This document shows, piece by piece, positions 1 through 5,868 of a stretch of 9,290 bases of DNA. How positions within the stretch are numbered: position 1 is the first letter of the stretch; every line of letters begins with the position of its first letter. The notes under the pieces were generated by a model. The model saw only the letters and a list, made by a program, of their open reading frames with translations. It was not told where the DNA came from and searched no databases. The position numbers and the translations under genes are program-made. The stretch is from Puniceicoccales bacterium (lineage in GTDB: Bacteria; Verrucomicrobiota; Verrucomicrobiia; Opitutales; UBA953), in contig JAITXH010000127.1 in NCBI GenBank assembly GCA_031284845.1, forward strand, positions 1-9,290. The letters are read 5' to 3'.

Positions 1-623
1 CCTTTGTAGGTATCAAACAGGCTGTCGAAGATGAGAGCGCGGGGCTGCGGGTAGTCCGACCAGCGCGGCGGGGGGATGCGGCGCACGACGCTTTCGAGGA
101 TTTCTTCGATGCCGATGCCGGACTTGCCGGAGGCGAGCACGGCGTCGTCGGCGGGGATGGCGAGCACGTCTTCGACTTGGCGTCGGGCCTCTTCCGGATG
201 AGCGCTGGGGAGGTCAATTTTGTTAATGACCGGGATGATTTCGAGGCCCTGCTGCATGGCGAGCGTGGCGTTGGCGACGGTCTGCGCCTCGACGCCCTGT
301 GACGCGTCTATGAGCAAGCAAGCGCCTTCGCAGGCGGCGAGCGAGCGGGAGACCTCGTAGGAAAAGTCCACATGCCCCGGTGTGTCTATGAGGTTGAAGG
401 TGTATTCCTGCCCGTCGCGGGCCTTGTAGAGCATGGTGACGGGGTGGCACTTGATGGTGATGCCCTTCTCTCGCTCGAGATCCATTGCGTCGAGCAATTG
501 TTCTTTCATCTGGCGCTTCTCGACAGTTTGCGTGCGTTCGAGCAAGCGGTCGGACAAGGTGGTTTTGCCATGATCAACATGGGCTATGATGCAGAAATTG
601 CGTATTTTGGACAAGTCACTCAT
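1..623 (-). CDS. lepA: Elongation factor 4 (LepA), N-terminal part
   Basis: This is the N-terminal 207 residues of LepA/EF4, the ribosome-associated translational GTPase that can back-translocate stalled ribosomes; the rest lies beyond the left edge. All GTPase motifs are visible: G1 AHVDHGKTT at residues 14-22, switch I ending REKGITIK (51-58), G3 DTPGH (80-84), G4 NKID (134-137) and a G5-like ASGKSGIG at 164-171. The G5 motif is slightly unusual, since ASAKTGIG is common in LepA. HVDHGKTTLSDRLLERT and the early EQLLDAMDLE segment are LepA-like rather than EF-G-like, and residues 180 onward (RRIPPPRW) match the LepA linker into domain 2. The start is the ATG at 623-621, giving MSDLSKIRNF, the usual LepA N-terminus. 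No Shine-Dalgarno motif is visible upstream. It follows slyX on the same strand with a 107-base gap. Confidence 0.96.
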   Translation of the reverse strand, partial: MSDLSKIRNFCIIAHVDHGKTTLSDRLLERTQTVEKRQMKEQLLDAMDLEREKGITIKCHPVTMLYKARDGQEYTFNLIDTPGHVDFSYEVSRSLAACEGACLLIDASQGVEAQTVANATLAMQQGLEIIPVINKIDLPSAHPEEARRQVEDVLAIPADDAVLASGKSGIGIEEILESVVRRIPPPRWSDYPQPRALIFDSLFDTYK

Positions 624-686
624 TTTGTATAAACCGACATTCAAAGGAAAACAGAGGAAACTGAAATGCGAAAACGCATAATGGCT

Positions 687-710
687 AAAAGACCGGGCGA
701 AACCGACCGG
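687..710 (-). terminator. Possible weak hairpin terminator between slyX and lepA
   Basis: On the minus strand, bases 710 to 693 can fold as CCGG-U-CG, loop GUUU, CG-C-CCGG, a stem with one internal mismatch. It is followed by UCUUUU (692-687). It sits 20 bases past the slyX stop and could be a weak terminator or an attenuator ahead of lepA. The short U tract and the mismatch make this tentative. A second small perfect hairpin (ATGCG, TTTT loop, CGCAT; 666-679) lies closer to lepA. Confidence 0.3.
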
Positions 711-730
711 ACCTCCAGGAAATATGCGGG

Positions 731-949
731 CTAATAATGTGGTGGCCTTTCATCTTCCCCGAGACGCCCGGCATCTTCGCGTTCGGCTGACGCAGCCGCC
801 AGCCGATCCACGATGCGGCGCAATTGCCCCAACTCCCGGAGATGCCCCACCATGGCGCGATCCTGTGCTTCAACATGGTCTTCCAAAAATGTCACTTTGA
901 TTTCCAATTCGCGCACACGCGAAGCGAGATTTTCCTGTGCGGTGCTCAT
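731..949 (-). CDS. slyX: SlyX family protein
   Basis: This 72-aa protein matches the SlyX family in length, composition and ending. It is almost entirely a predicted amphipathic helix or coiled coil (about residues 8-55, with heptad-like L/V/I spacing in RVRELEIKVTFLEDHVE and HLRELGQLRRIVDRL). A short hydrophilic tail ends in PPHY, the C-terminal signature seen in many SlyX proteins. The biochemical role of SlyX is not established; the name comes from an E. coli suppressor locus next to slyD. The ATG at 949-947 gives MSTAQENLAS. No Shine-Dalgarno motif is seen. The gene lies 58 bases after the aminotransferase gene and 107 bases before lepA, all on the same strand, so the three may be co-transcribed. 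The pairing with an aminotransferase looks positional rather than functional. Confidence 0.85.
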   Translation of the reverse strand: MSTAQENLASRVRELEIKVTFLEDHVEAQDRAMVGHLRELGQLRRIVDRLAAASAEREDAGRLGEDERPPHY

Positions 950-1007
950 CGTCAGTTCTGTGTGTGTCGCGGGGAAATGTCTGGCAAAGCCGTGGCAGAG
1001 CGCCCGC

Positions 1008-2162
1008 TCATGCCTCCAGCCATTCTAAGATGGCCGCTACAACGGTGTCGCGCTGTATCTCCGTCAAATCGGGGAACACGGGGATGCTCAACACTTCGCG
1101 GCTGAGTTGATGCGCGATGCGGAGGGGTTCTCCTCCGCGCCGGGTGTCTTTGAAACACTCCTGCTGATCGAGCGGGAGAGGATAGTAAATATCGCACCCG
1201 ATATTTCGCGCAAGCAACCAGGCGCGCAATGCATCGCGTCGCCCCTCGCCACGCACGCGCAGTGTGTATTGGTTCCAAATGCCTTCGCCTGTGAAATCCA
1301 CCGGGAGCAACAACACGGCATCATCCGGAGCGGCTGCGGTATTGCCGGCGACGCGGGCGTGCGCGCCCAGTGCGCGTGCATAGAAGGCAGCGTTTTCAGC
1401 ACGGCGGCTGTTATAAGAAGGCAGGTGCGGGAGTTTCACCGCGAGCAGAGCCGCTTGCAACGGGTCCATGCGGAAATTTCCGCCCACGAAAGCATGGTAG
1501 TATTTGGGACTCATCCCGTGGACGCGCAGGATGCGTGCCCGTTCTGCAAGTGCGGAGTCCTGTGTGCCAAGAAACCCGGAATCGCCAAAGCCACCCAGAT
1601 TCTTGCTCGGGAAAAAGCTGTATGTGCCAAAATCGCCAAAGCTCCCCACCGGACGTCCCTTCCACTTTGCGCCCAGAGATTGGGCGCAATCTTCGATGAC
1701 AAACAAGTTAAACTCGCGTGCGAAGCGCAACACGGCGTCCATGTCCGCCGCCTGCCCGAAAAGATGGACGGGGATGATGGCGCGAGTGCGCGGGGAAATC
1801 TTTTTTGCGGCATCGTCGAGTGAGATGTTGAACGTGTGCGCATCTACATCCACCCACACAGGCACGGCACCAAGGCGGGCAACGCACCCCGCTGTGGCAA
1901 AAAAGGTGAAGACTGGCACAAGCACCTCGTCGCCCGGGCGGATGCCGAGCGCCATCAATGCGAGCAGAATGGCGTCTGTGCCACTGGAGACGCCGAGTCC
2001 ATGCTCGACGGCGCAAAGACGGGCAGTCTCTTTCTCAAAACTTTCCAGTTCCGGCCCCATGATGTAAGAGCAGGAGCGGAGCACCCGCTGGAACGCGGAG
2101 GTCAGCTCGGCTTCGAGTGCGCCGTTTTGCGCGGATAAATCAAGAAGGGGGACTTTGGTCAT
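1008..2162 (-). CDS. DegT/DnrJ/EryC1/StrS family PLP-dependent aminotransferase
   Basis: This 384-aa cytosolic PLP enzyme belongs to the sugar aminotransferase (fold type I, DegT/DnrJ/EryC1/StrS) family, which usually converts a keto-nucleotide-sugar to an amino sugar for surface polysaccharide or glycoconjugate synthesis. Visible signatures are an N-terminal VPLLDLS (4-10), SSGTDA (59-64, phosphate binding), DEVLVPVFTFFAT (78-90), the cofactor-nitrogen aspartate in VIEDCAQSLGA (155-165, D158), and the Schiff-base lysine in SFFPSKNLG (182-190, K187). A Gly-rich GGNFRMD segment (227-233) and a C-terminal IYYPLPLDQQE region are also typical. The ATG at 2162 is chosen because VPLLDL is the normal start of the family. 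The frame stays open to 2444, but that extension would run through the M23 gene and lacks family character. No other sugar-nucleotide gene is in view, so the substrate cannot be named. Confidence 0.9.
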   Translation of the reverse strand: MTKVPLLDLSAQNGALEAELTSAFQRVLRSCSYIMGPELESFEKETARLCAVEHGLGVSSGTDAILLALMALGIRPGDEVLVPVFTFFATAGCVARLGAVPVWVDVDAHTFNISLDDAAKKISPRTRAIIPVHLFGQAADMDAVLRFAREFNLFVIEDCAQSLGAKWKGRPVGSFGDFGTYSFFPSKNLGGFGDSGFLGTQDSALAERARILRVHGMSPKYYHAFVGGNFRMDPLQAALLAVKLPHLPSYNSRRAENAAFYARALGAHARVAGNTAAAPDDAVLLLPVDFTGEGIWNQYTLRVRGEGRRDALRAWLLARNIGCDIYYPLPLDQQECFKDTRRGGEPLRIAHQLSREVLSIPVFPDLTEIQRDTVVAAILEWLEA

Positions 2163-2194
2163 GATGTGTGCTATTCGTAACAGCGGGGTGGCCT

Positions 2195-2227
2195 TATTAA
2201 AGAAAATAACCTGTAAGCCCACAGGCT
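2195..2227 (-). terminator. Intrinsic terminator after the M23 peptidase gene
   Basis: On the minus strand, 2227-2221 (AGCCTGT) pairs with 2214-2208 (ACAGGTT), with one G-U wobble, around a six-base loop (2220-2215). An ATTTTCTTT stretch follows immediately. The hairpin starts at the last base of the M23 stop codon (2229-2227), so termination would be tightly placed. It would separate the argA-M23 transcription unit from the downstream aminotransferase gene, which starts at 2162. Confidence 0.65.
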
Positions 2228-3285
2228 CACCAGTCGAACAGTATCCCGAGAGTGAGGAGCAAGCGGCTTCCGGCGGCAAAAGAACCGTTGCGCTTCCGCT
2301 CAAGCATCCCGCGGACAAGCGCTTTTTGCCGCAGGGTGGAATCGGTGGACGCTGCGATGGAGACAGAACGCAGGCCCGTGGCACGCGACGATGCCACGGT
2401 GAGCGGCGTCCACCGCAAGGGCAAGCCGTGCCAGGCAAATTCAATCCGCCACCCGGCGACGGCAGGGGGCAGAGGGGTGGTCAACAGTGCCGGATTTTCG
2501 CGCACGAAATCCGGTATTTTGCTTGTAAATACATGGACGGCCAGCGCCGCCGGTTCGTCGCGGAGTATGGCGACGCAGGATGGCGGCTTGCTGGAAGACA
2601 AGCCCGCCCGCAAGAACGGCAGAGGATCTGTGCCGGCCAGATTGATCCCATTCCAGGCGCCATGCCGGTTGGGTGTGGAATACATCTTCTGGTGTGCATA
2701 CCACTTGTCGAACGAGATGCTCAGGCGGACACCCACTTCGAAATGCAGATGGGCGCGGTCTTTGGGAAAGCCGCGTCCCTCATCAGAGCGCCCCATGATG
2801 CCGAGTGGATACCCGGCCTCCACGCGCAGACCCGGCTTCAACGCAGGATGCACCGAACGCAAATGCGCATAGAGGGTGTAGTAGCGCAATCCGGTCTCCT
2901 CGTGCGCGAGCACAACATAGCGTCCGTAGGGGCCGTTGGGCGTGAGCACAGTATGCACTACCCGCCCGTCGAGCGCAGCCACCACGGTATCGGCAGGTTC
3001 CCCGCGCCGATCCCGCGAAGCTGGACGGATGTCCACTCCTTCATGAAATTTAGAGCCGTTGTTGCGGGCGATGCCGAAAAGCCCCGTGGCCGGGTCGCCG
3101 GATGCCGCAGCCTGAACAAAACTTTCCCAATCCGTGCCGGCGGTAACATGCAGCGGCGTGGGCCAGACGAACCACTTGCTATTCTGCTGTGCGCCGAGCG
3201 GCCCGGCGCACACTCCGGCCAACGCCGCTATTGCGGCGCACGCATAGGCCGTGAGGTTTCTGAATGCAGGAAAGGGGCGGCGCAC
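2227..3285 (-). CDS. M23 family (LytM-type) metallopeptidase, secreted
   Basis: This is a 352-aa exported peptidase of family M23, the zinc enzymes that cut peptidoglycan cross-bridges or stem peptides. Residues 1-34 form a signal peptide: basic MRRPFPAFRN, a hydrophobic Ala-rich core, then cleavage near GPLGAQQ. The zinc motif FHEGVDIRP (80-88) supplies H81 and D85. YAHL gives H141, and HLHFEV (179-184) gives H179 and H181, so all active-site residues are present and the enzyme is probably active. The LytM domain spans about residues 70-190, with an Arg/Asp-rich insertion (SRDRRGEPAD) after the first motif. The C-terminal 150 residues are not assigned; the last 40 are basic. The start is a GTG (3285-3283) whose first G is the last base of the upstream lipoprotein TAG stop, so translation is probably coupled. 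No better in-frame ATG was seen. Confidence 0.88.
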   Translation of the reverse strand: MRRPFPAFRNLTAYACAAIAALAGVCAGPLGAQQNSKWFVWPTPLHVTAGTDWESFVQAAASGDPATGLFGIARNNGSKFHEGVDIRPASRDRRGEPADTVVAALDGRVVHTVLTPNGPYGRYVVLAHEETGLRYYTLYAHLRSVHPALKPGLRVEAGYPLGIMGRSDEGRGFPKDRAHLHFEVGVRLSISFDKWYAHQKMYSTPNRHGAWNGINLAGTDPLPFLRAGLSSSKPPSCVAILRDEPAALAVHVFTSKIPDFVRENPALLTTPLPPAVAGWRIEFAWHGLPLRWTPLTVASSRATGLRSVSIAASTDSTLRQKALVRGMLERKRNGSFAAGSRLLLTLGILFDW

Positions 3286-3827
3286 TACTCTTTGCTGTTG
3301 CGGATAACGAGGATGGACTCCCTCAGATCCTTGGCGAGTTGGACGACTTTCGCCTCAAGCTCTTCTGTGGTTCTATGCGGCAGATCCACGAAAAAGAAGA
3401 CATTGCCGTTGCGGATTTCCTCCATGATGGGATGGACACCTACGATCTGCCCGTTGACGCCGAGAAACATCCTCGTGCCTCTGGCGCGCAGTGTGTGCTG
3501 GTGGACACGGCTTGCGGCATACTGGTCGAGCTGGATGAGCAGCGCTGGGCGCCTGTCGTCGGCAGGCCCGACCCGCATCGCCACGGCATTCAGGAAATTC
3601 TCATCGCCGAGTGCCGGTGTCTTGATAAGCGTGAATTGCGTCCCTGACGGCAGGGCGACGGTCTCCCGCATCTCCCTTGGCGTGCTGGGCAGTGCTTCGT
3701 AGAAGAAGACTGACTGGTATTGCGGCACCTCGTCTGCACATCCGCCGAAGAGCGCGGTGGCGCAAATGGCGAACAGGAGGACAAAGAGGCGGTGGAGCGC
3801 AGAGAGCGGTGTGCTGGTGGTATTCAT
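3285..3827 (-). CDS. Predicted lipoprotein, unknown function
   Basis: This 180-aa protein has a typical type II signal peptide: MNTTSTPLSALHR, a hydrophobic stretch FVLLFAICATALF, then the lipobox LFGGC with the lipidated Cys at residue 30 followed by Ala. The mature part is globular and soluble. It contains two blocks, one around residues 50-115 with an LPSGTQFTLIKTP-type beta segment, and one around 116-180 (RMFLGVNGQIVGVHPI, then an FFFVDLP strand and a final helix TEELEAKVVQLAKDL). The second block faintly recalls the SecD P1 'head' beta-alpha fold, but I would not assign it. A TTG start at 3878 would add 17 residues, overlap the upstream gene and spoil the signal peptide, so the ATG at 3827 is preferred. 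It sits 31 bases after the upstream gene and overlaps the M23 start by one base. An accessory or partner role for the peptidase is plausible but unproven. Confidence 0.8.
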   Translation of the reverse strand: MNTTSTPLSALHRLFVLLFAICATALFGGCADEVPQYQSVFFYEALPSTPREMRETVALPSGTQFTLIKTPALGDENFLNAVAMRVGPADDRRPALLIQLDQYAASRVHQHTLRARGTRMFLGVNGQIVGVHPIMEEIRNGNVFFFVDLPHRTTEELEAKVVQLAKDLRESILVIRNSKE

Positions 3828-3858
3828 AAGGGTTGTGAGCCGGTGGCGTGGTGGTGTT

Positions 3859-4350
3859 TCAGGCGACGAGCGTTTCAAGCGCAGGTTGCACCCGGGCTAT
3901 TTGTTCGGGTTGAAATTCGTCGGTGGGCACATCAAATTCGTCGCGCGTGCGCACATGGAGGTAGCGCTGGATGTTCTCCGCAGGTTTGCCGATAGACCGC
4001 AGGATGCGTTTGCGTTCGAGCAAAAGAGCGAGCAATTGCTTGAGCACAGCTTTGTCTCCGGAGGGATCTGCGCTGTCGGTATAGAGGGACAGAAAAAACT
4101 CTTCGCGCGAAGCAAGCAACTGGAGCCGGGCTTCACGCTCTTCCTCAAAACGGTCTTTAAGCTCGCGCGTCCAGCGCCCGAGTTCCAAGCCCTGAGGGCG
4201 GAATTGGTGGAGGTTGGCAGGCAGCACGTCGGCACGCTCAATGGATGCGCCTTCGGGCTTACAGATAATGCAAACCACGCGGTCGCCGACTTTGAGTGGT
4301 TCGCCGCTGACGGCGCACCGCCTCGATATGGGTTTGACCTGCCATTCCAT
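3859..4350 (-). CDS. Conserved hypothetical protein with N-terminal Cys cluster
   Basis: This 163-aa soluble protein has no signal peptide or membrane segment. Near the N-terminus it has C12 in RRCAVSGEPLKVGD, then C27 and C30 in VVCIICKPEG, a C-x14-C-x2-C pattern. That resembles a small zinc-ribbon-like fold with only three visible Cys ligands. A charged, mostly helical middle follows (RWTRELKDRFEEEREARLQ, 60-78), then an LKQLLALLLERKRILRSIG segment (103-121) and an acidic C-terminus with TDEFQPEQIARV. The Cys/SGE motif, the L-x-LLLERKRIL block and the E-x-I-x-x-V ending recall, from memory, a family of unknown function common in planctomycetes and relatives. The ATG at 4350 is the best start: upstream extension to 4758 would run inside argA. 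It lies 55 bases after argA and 31 before the lipoprotein gene, in the same transcription unit. Function unknown. Confidence 0.75.
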   Translation of the reverse strand: MEWQVKPISRRCAVSGEPLKVGDRVVCIICKPEGASIERADVLPANLHQFRPQGLELGRWTRELKDRFEEEREARLQLLASREEFFLSLYTDSADPSGDKAVLKQLLALLLERKRILRSIGKPAENIQRYLHVRTRDEFDVPTDEFQPEQIARVQPALETLVA

Positions 4351-4405
4351 GGGGTGCGCGTTATCGGAAAATCCCCGTGGCGCGGCAATGTTAAACCCGC
4401 ATACT

Positions 4406-5752
4406 TTATGATAATTTCTCCGTGCTATTTCGCCGCTGTTTGAGCCGCTTGAATAACACTTTCGCGTTGCGCCCGCTGCTATGCGCTTCCTCACGGCGCG
4501 GCACAGGCAAGTCGCCCAGCACGCCATCCTCAAAATGGCAGATGTCCCGGAAGAAGGCATGGCTTTGCGTCGTAAGCGCAAAAAGCCGGTGCGCCCCTGC
4601 TTTTGTCGCCATAAGAACGGCGTATTCGACGAGTTTTTTCCCCACGCCGCGCCCGTGGTAGTGCGACTGCACAAAGACAGAGCCAAGCTCCATGTCGCTG
4701 CGTTTCCCGGGGTAACGGCGCAGGCACGCACACCCGATGACGCTCTCGTCAACCTCATAGACGAAGTAATCTTCTATGTGCTGCTCAATGTGGGCGCGGG
4801 TGCGCTGCACAAGCGTCTCGTTGCGCACCCCCTGCTTGGTGATGTTGTGAATGGCCTGAGCGTCTTTTTTGCGGGCCGGGCGGATTTTTTCGTAGTCGTT
4901 GGCATGTATCATGGTGCCCAGGCCCACCTTGTCGAATATCTCGGTGAGCAGCCCGCCTGTGGTGCGCCCGTCGAGGATGTGGGCACGCGCAGTGCCGCTC
5001 TCCAGCGCCCGGATGGCGTAAGTGGCTTTGCTGCGCAAACGCTCCGCGATGATGTGCTCGCGCTTTTCACTGAAAAACTCGGCAAGCTCGCGCAAAGGGA
5101 TGTTGACGGTGACAACGCCGTCTATGACAAGGCCGGGAAAGGGCGTCAGGTAAATCAACTTGGACGCGCCGAGCGCGACCGCCATTTCCGAGGCGAGTAA
5201 ATCGCTGTTCACGCGCAGGGACTGCCCTTCCCTGTTGCAGAGAATGGGCGTAATGAGCGGGACAATGCCCTGCTCGAGGAAGTTTTTCAAAACAGCGACG
5301 TCTATCTTGTCCACCTTGCCCGTGAACTGCTGGTCCACGCCGTGGATGACGCCGATCTCGGTGGCACGCACAGCGTTCGTTACCGCAGTTTTAAGACCTG
5401 AGTGCGAAAGCGCCTCTATGATCGTCTGCGAAACGACGCCCGTGATCTCACGGGCGAGGGTGAGCATGGCGGCATCCGTGGGGCCTTCGCCATAGACGTC
5501 TCCGGGGACGATGCCACGCTGCGCCGCTGCGTCCCGCAATTGCTTGCCGATGCCGTGGACGAGCACGACCTTGATGTTCAGGCTGCGCAATACCGCGATG
5601 TCGGTAATCGTATTGGAGAAATTCTCGTGTTCAATGATGCTGCCATCGAGAGCGAGCACGAAAATGTGATCGCGGAACATGGGCACGTATTTAAGGATAC
5701 CGCGCAAGTCAGCCGGCTTGATTGGACTTTCGTCGCTCACGCAATTGGACAT
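4406..5752 (-). CDS. argA: Amino-acid N-acetyltransferase (N-acetylglutamate synthase)
   Basis: This 448-aa protein matches the bifunctional-looking ArgA architecture (E. coli ArgA is 443 aa). It catalyses acetyl-CoA + L-glutamate to N-acetylglutamate, the first step of arginine biosynthesis, in the cytosol. Residues about 15-280 are an amino-acid-kinase-like domain, seen in LRGILKYVPMF (16-26), VVLVHGIGKQL (62-72) and LRVNSDLLASEMA (179-191). This domain normally binds arginine and is not catalytic as a kinase. Residues about 290-440 are a GNAT domain, with the acetyl-CoA loop in QSHYHGRGVGKKL (362-374) and C-terminal KVLFKRL (431-437) typical of ArgA. The ATG at 5752 gives MSNCVSDESP. The frame is open to 5791 with GTG and TTG options (up to 13 more residues). 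No Shine-Dalgarno motif is seen for any option. Arginine feedback inhibition is expected from the family. It is the first gene of a likely four-gene unit. Confidence 0.93.
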   Translation of the reverse strand: MSNCVSDESPIKPADLRGILKYVPMFRDHIFVLALDGSIIEHENFSNTITDIAVLRSLNIKVVLVHGIGKQLRDAAAQRGIVPGDVYGEGPTDAAMLTLAREITGVVSQTIIEALSHSGLKTAVTNAVRATEIGVIHGVDQQFTGKVDKIDVAVLKNFLEQGIVPLITPILCNREGQSLRVNSDLLASEMAVALGASKLIYLTPFPGLVIDGVVTVNIPLRELAEFFSEKREHIIAERLRSKATYAIRALESGTARAHILDGRTTGGLLTEIFDKVGLGTMIHANDYEKIRPARKKDAQAIHNITKQGVRNETLVQRTRAHIEQHIEDYFVYEVDESVIGCACLRRYPGKRSDMELGSVFVQSHYHGRGVGKKLVEYAVLMATKAGAHRLFALTTQSHAFFRDICHFEDGVLGDLPVPRREEAHSSGRNAKVLFKRLKQRRNSTEKLS

Positions 5753-5868
5753 GGGGACACAGGCTAATCGCCGACGCGCACATTTCACCAAAATTCGCCA
5801 TCCTTTCCCAATCTTTTTCCCGTATCCTTGGTTGACTCACTCAAAACAAGACACTTCCTCCTCCCGCC
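5753..5868. promoter_or_regulatory. Divergent intergenic region between argA and the NSS transporter
   Basis: These 116 bases separate divergent start codons and must carry promoters for both sides. I see no strong sigma-70 pair. On the plus strand a TTGACT (5832-5837) could be a -35 element, but no good -10 follows at 17 bases. On the minus strand TTGTTT, a 17-base gap, then GATACG is a weak candidate toward argA. No ArgR-type box is evident. A pyrimidine-rich run (CTTCCTCCTCCCGCC) directly precedes the transporter ATG, the reverse of a Shine-Dalgarno composition. Confidence 0.35.

Noticed and set aside
666..679. Perfect 5-bp hairpin ATGCG-TTTT-CGCAT upstream of lepA.
   Set aside because: The stem is too short, and the following tract is not a clean U run. 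It could be chance in a 107-base gap, so it is mentioned only as context for the slyX-lepA spacer.
2163..2444. N-terminal extension of the aminotransferase frame up to 2444.
   Set aside because: The extra 94 residues run through the M23 gene and its terminator and do not look like the family. VPLLDL just after the ATG at 2162 is the usual N-terminus.
2155..3702. A 515-codon open frame on the plus strand opposite the M23 and lipoprotein genes.
   Set aside because: Its translation is Arg/Pro/Gly/Cys-rich with no family motif. The minus strand here carries clear zinc-site, signal-peptide and lipobox signatures. It is a GC-driven antisense shadow.
3757..4443. A 228-codon plus-strand frame opposite the 163-aa protein gene.
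   Set aside because: It is antisense to a better-supported gene whose helical blocks and Cys motif look conserved. No recognisable domain or start signal was seen.
4351..4758. N-terminal extension of the 163-aa protein frame up to 4758.
   Set aside because: It lies inside the argA GNAT domain in another frame, and its translation is low-complexity Arg/Ser/Ala-rich.
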